From a bacterium (GTDB lineage Bacteria > Patescibacteriota > Minisyncoccia > Phycocordibacterales > PALSA-1337), in NCBI GenBank assembly GCA_030698965.1, contig JAUYLM010000037.1, forward strand, positions 1-8,268: DNA of 8,268 bases, written 5' to 3'. The notes under the pieces are model-generated. The model worked only from the letters and a program-made list of their open reading frames with translations. It did not search any database and was not told the DNA's origin. Position numbers and translations under genes: made by a program. Shown in pieces: positions 1 through 5,682 of this stretch. How positions within the stretch are numbered: the first letter of the stretch is position 1; every line of letters begins with the position of its first letter.

Positions 1-687
1 TTTCCCCATCATACAAATGAGATTGCCCAATCTGAAGCTGTCACAGGCAGAAAGTTCGTCAACTGCTGGATGCACGGAGCTTTCATGAACGTAAACAATG
101 AAAAAATGGCTAAATCAAAGGGCAATTTCCTAAAGCTTGCCGACCTTGGAGAAGCTGGGATATCCCCTATGGCTTTCCGTTACTGGTTGTTAACTTCTCA
201 TTATAGGTCTCCGGTTAATTTTTCAATTGAAGCGGTTCAGGCAGGGCAAAATGCCTTCATCAGGCTGATAGAAGCATTTCTCGATTTTTCTACAGAGCCG
301 GTCATACATGACGACCATCACCATCATGCGCATCTTGAACAGATTGATTATAAATCTGAATTCAAAAAGGCGGTTACCGATGACTTCAATATGCCTGAAG
401 CCGTGGCTTTGGTATGGAAATTGATAAAGGATAATTCTGTGGAGCCCATGGATAAGAGCGCCATGCTTTTTGATTTTGATAAAGTGCTTGGATTGGGGCT
501 GGCAGGAATACTGGCTATGGCAAAAGAAGATGTTAATCCACCGGAAGTTACTGCCTTGGCGGAGACCAGAGAAGAAGCCCGATCAGGGAAGGATTGGGAA
601 AAGGCGGATACATTGCGCAAGGAAATAGAGGAGAGGGGTTATGAGATTAAGGATGTGGAAGGCGGGTATAAGCTGAAGAAGAGGTAA
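1..687 (+). CDS. cysS: Cysteinyl-tRNA synthetase, 3' part (5' end outside window)
   Basis: Class I aminoacyl-tRNA synthetase that charges tRNA-Cys with cysteine in the cytoplasm. The frame is open from base 1, so the gene is cut by the window edge, and 228 codons are visible. It opens with FPHHTNEIAQSEA, the CysRS signature whose His and Glu help bind the active-site zinc. KMAKSKGN (103-126) follows; this is the KMSKS loop, with Ala in the third position. The HIGH motif and Rossmann-fold start must lie upstream. The helical DALR-type anticodon-binding region and the typical CysRS tail (an R..AR..KDW.KAD.LR pattern, then a short basic end) complete the gene. The ATG at 70 is internal and is not the start. 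An unusual cluster of five histidines in nine residues (about 307-333) sits in the linker. The TAA stop at 685-687 directly abuts the stop of the convergent pilus operon. Confidence 0.97.
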   Translation, partial: FPHHTNEIAQSEAVTGRKFVNCWMHGAFMNVNNEKMAKSKGNFLKLADLGEAGISPMAFRYWLLTSHYRSPVNFSIEAVQAGQNAFIRLIEAFLDFSTEPVIHDDHHHHAHLEQIDYKSEFKKAVTDDFNMPEAVALVWKLIKDNSVEPMDKSAMLFDFDKVLGLGLAGILAMAKEDVNPPEVTALAETREEARSGKDWEKADTLRKEIEERGYEIKDVEGGYKLKKR

Positions 688-1062
688 TCATTCTATTATT
701 TCAAGGCCGTGATCATTCAAGAGGACTGAGGCCGTTCTGTACGCGTATGCTTTCTGGAAGTTCCCTCTCGCCACAATATTTCTTGTATTGCCAACAGCTC
801 TGACCGTTATTATTTCACAATGGTAGCCCTCTATTTCAAGCGGTTCGAGTGGATTGTCAAACTCGAAAAAATAATCGTGCGCCAGCATCAATACGGCCTG
901 ATCCAGGCAGTCGCCCGCGTAATAGTAGTTCATAGTCCTGTATTTCTTGCGCATGGCTTGGTCAAAGAACAATCCTGACTCTACGGATGAAGAAAAGACT
1001 AAAGCCATCAGAATGCCTGTGACCGTGACTACAACAGCGAGAGCGATGAAGCCTTTATTCAT
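688..1062 (-). CDS. GspK/PilX-like minor pilin, last gene of the pilus operon
   Basis: A 124-residue protein with a short N-terminus (MNKG) followed by a hydrophobic helix (about residues 5-25). After that comes a soluble domain with two cysteines (C52, C82) that could form a disulfide. The start resembles a prepilin cut after Gly4, but the residue at mature position 5 is Ala and not the usual Glu. GspK, the tip pseudopilin of type II secretion, also lacks Glu5. The middle part (YYYAGDCLDQAVLML, then a beta-rich segment with H-C-E-I and a G-N-T-R-N-I-V stretch) resembles the PilX-like proteins I associate with Patescibacteria pilus clusters. It starts 8 bases inside the end of the 54-residue prepilin gene, which suggests translational coupling. 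There is no Shine-Dalgarno sequence; the context is AT-rich. A role at the pilus tip or in assembly priming is inferred from family and position. Confidence 0.8.
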   Translation of the reverse strand: MNKGFIALAVVVTVTGILMALVFSSSVESGLFFDQAMRKKYRTMNYYYAGDCLDQAVLMLAHDYFFEFDNPLEPLEIEGYHCEIITVRAVGNTRNIVARGNFQKAYAYRTASVLLNDHGLEIIE

Positions 1063-1219
1063 AATAGTTTTTTAAAATTAAAGCCGTGTCATCCCGATTA
1101 TCGAGCGCCCTTCTTTCTTCCGAATGGATGATTACATAAACTGAAGCAAATACTCCGGTCATAAGTATGGACAACAGGGATATGTACACAAGAATTTCGA
1201 TAAGCGTGCTTCCTTTCAT
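1055..1219 (-). CDS. Very short prepilin-like protein (54 aa)
   Basis: A small gene filling the gap between two operon genes. It has a textbook prepilin N-terminus: MKG, then STLIEILVYISLL, with Glu at mature position 5 after Gly3. A hydrophobic helix runs to about residue 31, followed by only some 23 polar residues rich in Glu, Arg and Asp (HSEERRALDNRDD). The TLIEILVYISLL wording is close to PilW/GspJ-type prepilins, which normally carry a globular domain of 100 or more residues that is absent here. The ATG lies 4 bases after the TAA of the propeller-pilin gene, and its TAA overlaps the next ATG by 8 bases, so it fits the operon exactly. It could be a minimal pilin that packs only through its helix, or the remnant of a longer PilW-like protein. 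The prepilin signal makes it very unlikely to be a chance frame. Confidence 0.82.
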   Translation of the reverse strand: MKGSTLIEILVYISLLSILMTGVFASVYVIIHSEERRALDNRDDTALILKNYYE

Positions 1220-1223
1220 ATTA

Positions 1224-2453
1224 TTACTTTTCTATTATTAAGGCCGACACTCCCTTCCCGTCGCCTGTCGCAAAATATAAATTATTTCTGTCGCAGGACA
1301 GGGCTCTTGGGGAAAAACCGAGCGACTTTTCAAAGACAAGATTTTCCAGACTGTTATCCCAGATCTGGAATTCCCTTCCGGTTGACCTCGTGGCGAGATA
1401 CGCATGCGGCGGCCTGATCACTATTCCATAGACACCTCCGGGAATATCTCTGGAGTATTCCATCACATGAGGAGATGACGAGGAGAAAATGAAAACTTCA
1501 TGATTGTTTGAGTTATTGAACCCACCGGGTGTTCTGCCGAGTGACAGACTGCCTTCAAAATATGAGAATACTTTTCCTTCCTGAGTTTCCCATCCCGACG
1601 GAGAAAATGAATCGAGCTGGGTGATATTGGATGGATCTCTCACATCCAGAATTCTCATCTGGGCAATATCAGAAGCCGCGAGGTATGCGTAGCCGTCTCT
1701 CGCGTATATATCGTTGATCAATGTCCCGGTTTCGAATCCTCCCAGATACTTTGGCGAGGCCGGGTTCGAAACATCTATAATTGAGAATTCATTCCCTTCC
1801 CATTTCTTCGTACCTAAATATACAAGTCCCCTGCTATAAAAAATTGCGGTCGCGGCGGGAGCAGTTGAAGATGCATGTGGAAGCGGGAGCTTCAGCGTGC
1901 TCAGAAGGACCGGATCATGCCTGTCTGCTATATCAATTATCTGCAGCTGGTTCGTAGTGCCGGAATTGGCTGCGTATATGAAACGTCCCGCTACCTCAAG
2001 CGCAGAAAGTCCCGGTCCTGTATTTATGGAAGAAATGATGAATGGCGATTCAGGATCCCTCATATCAGCAATATAGAAATCCGGACTACTGCCCACTGGA
2101 GAATCCGCCGTAAAATAAGCGATTCCATTTCGAACTTCCAAGTCAGTGCTGGGATTGCTCGATATGTTCAGTCCGGAAGAATGCAAAAATGTTTTTTTTG
2201 GATTAAAAAAGAAAGAGGCAGAACAGCTGTCTCTTCCCCAGGCATTGGCGTAGTCGGAAAGCACGGGTGCAAAAGTGAACCTCTCCAAATTTTCCAATTC
2301 CTTCACCGCCTGCATTCTCAGGCTTTGCATTGTCGCGGAAAGCATGACTGCTGAAGATAGGAATAGTGTCATGATAGAAAAAGCGATCATCATTTCCATG
2401 ATCAGGAAACCGCGGTTTTGGATTTTAACGGCTGAGGTGATTTGTGATTTCAT
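1224..2453 (-). CDS. Prepilin fused to LVIVD-type beta-propeller (probable pilus-displayed adhesin)
   Basis: A 409-residue protein. Residues 1-15 form a prepilin leader ending Arg-Gly. Cleavage would give FLIMEMMIAFSIMTLFL, with Glu at mature position 5, a canonical type IV pilin helix (about 16-40). An amphipathic stretch (41-65) comes next. From about 105 to the end I count seven repeats of the pattern aromatic/Y-A ... L-x-I-x-D ... D/S-P, for example FYIADMRDPESP (126), LQIIDIADRHDP (170), FSIIDVSNPASP (223) and MRILDVRDPS (266). Later copies at about 320, 362 and 402 are more degenerate. This is the LVIVD repeat pattern and implies a seven-bladed propeller. The only cysteines, C77 and C387, could clamp the ring. 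The first 29 bases overlap the end of pilC, and no Shine-Dalgarno sequence is present. A propeller on a pilin suggests a minor pilin or tip adhesin, comparable in idea to PilY1; the ligand is unknown. Confidence 0.88.
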   Translation of the reverse strand: MKSQITSAVKIQNRGFLIMEMMIAFSIMTLFLSSAVMLSATMQSLRMQAVKELENLERFTFAPVLSDYANAWGRDSCSASFFFNPKKTFLHSSGLNISSNPSTDLEVRNGIAYFTADSPVGSSPDFYIADMRDPESPFIISSINTGPGLSALEVAGRFIYAANSGTTNQLQIIDIADRHDPVLLSTLKLPLPHASSTAPAATAIFYSRGLVYLGTKKWEGNEFSIIDVSNPASPKYLGGFETGTLINDIYARDGYAYLAASDIAQMRILDVRDPSNITQLDSFSPSGWETQEGKVFSYFEGSLSLGRTPGGFNNSNNHEVFIFSSSSPHVMEYSRDIPGGVYGIVIRPPHAYLATRSTGREFQIWDNSLENLVFEKSLGFSPRALSCDRNNLYFATGDGKGVSALIIEK

Positions 2454-3459
2454 ATATTGGCAGAATAATGGACAGCGCTACAGATCCGACGATCAATCCC
2501 ATTCCTACCATCAGTACCGGCTCGATGGCCGTCGAAACCTGCTTGATCAGGTAATCAAGATCCTGCTCATACATGCGATTGACATGATGGAGCATGGAGG
2601 AAAGCGAACCTGTGCGCTCACCTATGGAGAGCATGTCCGGAACTGCCGGTGGAAAGATTGTCTCGAAGGAACGCAGGCAGTCGGATAAAGACACTCCTCT
2701 GAGTACTTCGCCTTTGGCTATCATGAATGCCCTTTTGTATGGTTCGAAGGTGCTTGAATCGGCGCATTGGTCCAGAATGGCTGGTAGCCTCTGCCCGCAA
2801 TCCAGAAGAGTTCCGGCTGACCGGCAGTATGAACATATGAAGTACTTTTTCAGGGCATTCCCCGCTACGGGAATGATGAGCAGGAACATCTGAGCCTTCC
2901 GCCGGAATTCGATCCTTGCTTTATAAGCATATAGGAATGCGCTCACGGCAATGATTAGAAGAATTGAGATCCAGAGTCCATACAGTGACAGCATTTCATA
3001 TATTTCTTTGACAACCCTTGTCATCAGGGGAAGGGTGACATTCATGCCGGAGAGAAGGGGCAGAATTTTCGGGAATATATACATGACTAAAAAAAGTGTC
3101 ATGCCTGCAGTTGCCAGAACAATGATGGATGGATAAACGAGCATGCTTACGATCTTCTTTAGAAGTTCATCTCTCTTTCCCATGATTTCGCAGGCCTGTC
3201 TCATGGATAATGCGAGGGTCCCAGACGATTCCCCGTAGGAGATCATTGACACCAGAGTCGGATCAAATTTATATGTAGCTATTGTCATACTCCTGGATAA
3301 AGATATTCCCCTCTCCACGCCGTCCCTGATTTTTATCAGCAGAGCATTTGATGATTTCTCCATGGAGCCAATAATTGAAAGAACCTCGGAAAGAGGAATC
3401 CCGGCTTCTAAAAGCACCGCGCATCTATGTGTGAATTGTATCTGGTATTTTTTATTCAT
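2425..3459 (-). CDS. pilC: Type IV pilus / type II secretion inner-membrane platform protein (PilC/GspF family)
   Basis: Polytopic inner-membrane protein that couples the PilB motor to pilin assembly. The 344 residues contain two GspF-type helical cytoplasmic domains (about 5-105 and 195-300), each with the family G-E-x-x-G turn: YGESSGTL (75-82) and IGERTGSL (259-266). Membrane segments are at about 108-130, 159-178 and 312-334. The C-terminal helix EPVLMVGMGLIVGSVALSI followed by LPIYEI is diagnostic of the family. It is shorter than typical PilC (about 400 residues), because it begins almost directly at the first GspF domain without the usual N-terminal extension. Its ATG is 2 bases after the PilB stop, inside a 10-base tandem duplication, and its 3' end overlaps the propeller-pilin gene by 29 bases. 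Gene order pilB-pilC-pilins supports the assignment. Confidence 0.96.
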   Translation of the reverse strand: MNKKYQIQFTHRCAVLLEAGIPLSEVLSIIGSMEKSSNALLIKIRDGVERGISLSRSMTIATYKFDPTLVSMISYGESSGTLALSMRQACEIMGKRDELLKKIVSMLVYPSIIVLATAGMTLFLVMYIFPKILPLLSGMNVTLPLMTRVVKEIYEMLSLYGLWISILLIIAVSAFLYAYKARIEFRRKAQMFLLIIPVAGNALKKYFICSYCRSAGTLLDCGQRLPAILDQCADSSTFEPYKRAFMIAKGEVLRGVSLSDCLRSFETIFPPAVPDMLSIGERTGSLSSMLHHVNRMYEQDLDYLIKQVSTAIEPVLMVGMGLIVGSVALSIILPIYEITNHLSR

Positions 3460-3469
3460 TTTTATTCAT
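3450..3469 (-). repeat. 10-base tandem duplication at the pilB stop / pilC start
   Basis: On the minus strand ATGAATAAAA occurs twice in perfect tandem (3469-3460 and 3459-3450). The first copy contains the TAA of pilB, and the second begins with the pilC ATG. The upstream copy supplies a second, out-of-frame ATG that would encode only MNKNE before stopping. The duplication may be mutational, or may act on coupling between the two genes. Confidence 0.85.
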
Positions 3470-4595
3470 GTAAAACCCTTAGGACCTCCTCTCTGGTCGT
3501 GATTCCCTTCCCTGCTTTTTCCATGCCGTCCTCATACATTGTCAGCATTCCTGAAACTCTGGCATAGCGGGAAAGTTCAGAAAAAGAGACTCGCGACATG
3601 ATGTACTTTCGCAGTTCATCGTCTATAGTAAGGGTTTCCCCTATCACGGTCCGGCTCTTGTATCCCAAATTTCCACAGGCTCCACATCCGACTCCCCTGC
3701 ATTGGCCGCAAACTTTTCTCACCAAGCGCTGGGCAATGACAAGTGATATCGTAGACGCCACTAAATACGGGTCTATTCCCATGTCTATGAGGCGCGGAAT
3801 GGCTCCCAGTGCCGAGTTCGTATGCAATGTAGACAAAAGCAAATGCCCGGTCAGAGAAATGTTAATTGCTATCTGAGCGGTTTCAGTGTCGCGTATCTCT
3901 CCGACCATAATGATGTCTGGATCCTGCCTTATGATTGATCTCAGTCCATTCGCAAAAGTGATGCCGTGCTTTTCTCTGATCTGGATCTGCCTTATACCCG
4001 GAAGGGCGTATTCAATCGGGTCTTCCAAAGTGATGATTGAAGTTTTTCCTGTCGACAGCAGCTTGATGAGCGTATAGAGTGTGGAGGTCTTGCCAGAGCC
4101 TGTCGGCCCAGTCACGAGAATCATGCCTTGATGATGCTCTAAGCTTCTCAATATCCTGTTTTCATCAGATTCTGAAAATCCGAGCCCAGACAATATCGGC
4201 TCATCGCTGTTCCCGATCAAAAGGCGAAGGACCGCGTTTTCACCATGGTGGGTCGGGATGATGGAAATCCTGATGTCACAATTGCATACTCCTTGGGAGA
4301 AGTTGAACCTTCCATCCTGCGGCACAAAATGAATATCGGTGCGGAGCCCTGAAAGTATTTTTATCCTCGCGATCAGCTCTTCGTGCATATCAGTTGAAAT
4401 AGTATCCGCGTATGACAAAACTCCGTCTACGCGAAATCTGACCACCACTCCTTCGGGCGACGGGTCTATATGTATGTCCGAAGCATTCCGATGATAGCCG
4501 CTGATTATGAGCGAATCTACCAGCTCCACGATGGACTGGATATCATGCAGGACTCTCTCGTTTCCGATGATTTCATATGAGTTTGTATTTTCCAT
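3462..4595 (-). CDS. pilB: Type IV pilus assembly ATPase, shortened (PilB/GspE family)
   Basis: Hexameric cytoplasmic ATPase that powers pilus extension. All core motifs are visible in its 377 residues: Walker A GPTGSGKT (163-170), Asp box ITLEDPIEY (188-196), Walker B IIMVGEIRD (228-236) and His box TGHLLLSTLHTN (249-260). The N2 domain contains ASDIHIDP (38-45) and the RFRVDG strand. The family's zinc element is present as four cysteines (C296, C299, C304, C307). The two pairs are only four residues apart, while typical PilB/GspE proteins have a much longer loop between them. The protein lacks the roughly 150-residue or longer N-terminal MshEN/N1 domain usual for PilB (about 560 residues) and begins at the N2 region. 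The CxxC pairs argue against PilT, which lacks them. It is the first gene of the operon. The nearest upstream GAGG is about 16 bases from the ATG, so initiation is probably not Shine-Dalgarno driven. Confidence 0.94.
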   Translation of the reverse strand: MENTNSYEIIGNERVLHDIQSIVELVDSLIISGYHRNASDIHIDPSPEGVVVRFRVDGVLSYADTISTDMHEELIARIKILSGLRTDIHFVPQDGRFNFSQGVCNCDIRISIIPTHHGENAVLRLLIGNSDEPILSGLGFSESDENRILRSLEHHQGMILVTGPTGSGKTSTLYTLIKLLSTGKTSIITLEDPIEYALPGIRQIQIREKHGITFANGLRSIIRQDPDIIMVGEIRDTETAQIAINISLTGHLLLSTLHTNSALGAIPRLIDMGIDPYLVASTISLVIAQRLVRKVCGQCRGVGCGACGNLGYKSRTVIGETLTIDDELRKYIMSRVSFSELSRYARVSGMLTMYEDGMEKAGKGITTREEVLRVLHE

Positions 4596-4640
4596 TTTTA
4601 TTTAAAATTAGCCTCTATGTATCAAGAATACACATACGAG

Positions 4641-4669
4641 ATGAATTCCTGATGAATTTTTAATGAATT
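4641..4669. repeat. Three ATGAATT repeats with 11-base period upstream of pilB
   Basis: ATGAATT (AATTCAT on the minus strand) begins at 4641, 4652 and 4663, exactly 11 bases apart, about one helical turn. The repeats lie 46-74 bases upstream of the pilB ATG in the divergent intergenic region. Phased short repeats at such a place could be an operator or a bent upstream element, but AT-rich sequence can also give this by chance. Confidence 0.5.
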
Positions 4670-4748
4670 TTCGATAAACTTTTTTCTGGGCGATATTTTT
4701 TGCTATTGTGTCTAGATATATTTGTGTGGTGAAGTGGTAAAAATACTA

Positions 4749-4776
4749 TTGCTATTTCCATGTATTGTGGTATATT
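4749..4776 (+). promoter_or_regulatory. Extended -10 promoter for the adenylate-kinase-like gene
   Basis: TTGCTA (4749-4754) is followed 16 bases later by TATATT (4771-4776), which is preceded by TGG, giving an extended -10 (TGn). Transcription would begin near 4783 and leave a leader of about 70 bases before the ATG at 4853. The GTGGTATA core is the same as in the promoter at 8136-8162. Confidence 0.6.
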
Positions 4777-4782
4777 CCATTT

Positions 4783-4820
4783 TGGCTATGTTCTTCATAT
4801 CGTGTGAGGTTACCTAGCCA
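4783..4820 (+). promoter_or_regulatory. 5'-terminal hairpin and mini-ORFs in the adk-like leader
   Basis: TGGCTA (4783-4788) and TAGCCA (4815-4820) are perfect 6-base inverted arms around a 26-base loop, and the 5' arm begins at the predicted transcription start. The stem holds parts of two ATGs: one at 4788 (MFFISCEVT, stop 4815-4817) and one at 4820 (MAVETYKP, stop 4844-4846). The second has GAGG 10 bases upstream and stops 6 bases before the adk-like ATG. A role in mRNA stability or coupled translation is speculative. Confidence 0.3.
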
Positions 4821-4852
4821 TGGCAGTAGAAACCTACAAACCATAAAAACCA

Positions 4853-5569
4853 ATGCCAAACAGGAGAGATGTGGTCATAATGGGACCGCCAGCGGTCGGA
4901 AAAGGATTGAGCCAAAAAGTCCTGGAGGAAGAGTTCGGGAGCAGAATGCTCACAATCGGCACCGGCAAGATGATCCGGGAGCGTATGGGAAGTGATCCGG
5001 AATTTGCCCACAAACACCAGGCACGAGTAGCCGCAGGCGACCTGATCGATGATAAAGTGATCATTGGTATGGCGAGAGAGAAGCTGTACAGCGACCTGAC
5101 CCCAGAAACTTCCTTGGTCTACTGGGACGGAGTCTTCCGGACAGTTGAGCAAGTCGACCAACTTCTTAAGGAAGGGTTCGTATTGCCCTGCAGGACTCAT
5201 TGTGTTGTCCTTCACGCAACGGCTGACGTGTGCAGATCAAACTATGAGCACAGAAACAAAAATCAGCCCGACGGGCCACGGATAGATATGAAGTCGTTTT
5301 CACATCGCATGAATGTGTACAACAAGCACAAGGATTCCCTGCTCAAGAGGTTCGGCAAGGCTGGGGTCAAGATTGTGCATATTGATGCCAACCGCGATCT
5401 GATCAAACAAGTGGTCCCGGATGTCCTGGCGTACGCAAAATCACTGCATGTCAACGGAGGCGGGTCAGCGCGTTCTCTGCTTACAACAGATCCTCAGTCG
5501 GCAATGAGTCTCCGACAGCGTCTCTTGAACGCAGGCCCGCAGCCATGGTTGCGGGCATCTACTAACTAA
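4853..5569 (+). CDS. Divergent adenylate kinase-like nucleoside monophosphate kinase
   Basis: P-loop kinase of the adenylate kinase fold, expected to transfer phosphate from ATP to a nucleoside monophosphate in the cytoplasm. In order: P-loop GPPAVGKG (11-18); T-G-K-M-I-R (37-42), matching Adk TGDMLR; GDLIDDKVIIGM (62-73), matching GELVPDEVVIGL; DGVFRTVEQ (92-100), matching DGFPRT; a short lid with R143-I-D145; and R152 in the following helix. Departures are clear: Ala-Val replaces the usual Gly-x in the P-loop, Lys replaces Asp in TGD, V-F replaces F-P before the substrate arginine R96, and the lid has no zinc cysteines. A 38-residue Gly/Ser/Arg-containing tail (about 201-238) extends past the normal end. 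The ATG at 4853 is the first in frame after a stop at 4844. An internal GTG (4871) sits 3 bases after AGGAGA, and starting there would remove six residues. AMP specificity is not certain. Confidence 0.85.
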   Translation: MPNRRDVVIMGPPAVGKGLSQKVLEEEFGSRMLTIGTGKMIRERMGSDPEFAHKHQARVAAGDLIDDKVIIGMAREKLYSDLTPETSLVYWDGVFRTVEQVDQLLKEGFVLPCRTHCVVLHATADVCRSNYEHRNKNQPDGPRIDMKSFSHRMNVYNKHKDSLLKRFGKAGVKIVHIDANRDLIKQVVPDVLAYAKSLHVNGGGSARSLLTTDPQSAMSLRQRLLNAGPQPWLRASTN

Positions 5570-5593
5570 ACCAAACATAACACTCAACCCCCT

Positions 5594-5633
5594 AAAAGAC
5601 GCGGCGTTGCCCTCACAGCATGCCGCTCTTTTT
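5594..5633 (+). terminator. Intrinsic terminator after the adk-like gene
   Basis: A GC-rich hairpin pairs GCGGC (5601-5605) with GCCGC (5622-5626) and TGC (5608-5610) with GCA (5618-5620), around a 7-base loop. TCTTTTT (5627-5633) follows at once. AAAAGA just upstream can pair with TCTTTT and extend the stem, so it may work in both directions. It separates the adk-like gene from typA. Confidence 0.82.
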
Positions 5634-5642
5634 AATTTCAAT

Positions 5643-5672
5643 TTGACTTATACCCCCTTTTTATGCTTTACT
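5643..5672 (+). promoter_or_regulatory. Promoter of typA, probably giving a leaderless mRNA
   Basis: TTGACT (5643-5648) is a near-consensus -35. A TG-extended -10 of weaker match, TTTACT (5667-5672), lies 18 bases downstream; TACTAT and TATACG a few bases further on are alternatives. With each of these, transcription would start within a few bases of the ATG at 5683, and no Shine-Dalgarno sequence is present. The exact -10 is uncertain. Confidence 0.5.
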
Positions 5673-5682
5673 ATACGTTCAA

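Noticed and set aside
307..333. His-rich stretch in cysS as a metal-binding insertion or affinity-tag-like artefact
   Set aside because: It falls in the variable linker between catalytic and anticodon-binding parts, with intact frame on both sides; a natural variable loop is the simplest reading.
688..1219. The mini-prepilin and the GspK/PilX-like gene as one frameshifted PilW-like gene
   Set aside because: The downstream protein has its own short leader and complete hydrophobic N-terminal helix, so it is a separate pilin-like gene, and the 8-base overlap is normal for this operon.
1875..2688. Plus-strand frames opposite the propeller-pilin and pilC genes
   Set aside because: They are antisense to well-supported genes, and their products are basic and low in recognisable structure.
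3485..3490. AGGAGG on the minus strand as ribosome binding site for pilC
   Set aside because: It lies 25 bases before the pilC ATG, too far, and encodes Glu-Glu codons near the end of pilB.
4713..4741. TTTACC-17-TATCTA on the minus strand as promoter of the pilus operon
   Set aside because: Both hexamers are poor matches and it would leave a leader of about 110 bases; I see no confident pilB promoter in 4596-4852.
4765..4995. Open frame on the plus strand overlapping the start of the adk-like gene
   Set aside because: It starts in the promoter, runs in another frame through the conserved P-loop region and has no family features; it is a shadow.
4814..5215. Long minus-strand frames opposite the adk-like gene
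   Set aside because: The plus strand encodes a recognisable kinase with conserved motifs; the antisense products lack any motif or promoter.
5533..5554. Strong GC hairpin (GCCCGCA / TGCGGGC) as terminator of the adk-like gene
   Set aside because: It lies inside the coding sequence before the stop codon and has no U-tract; the hairpin at 5601-5626 with its U-tract is the better terminator.
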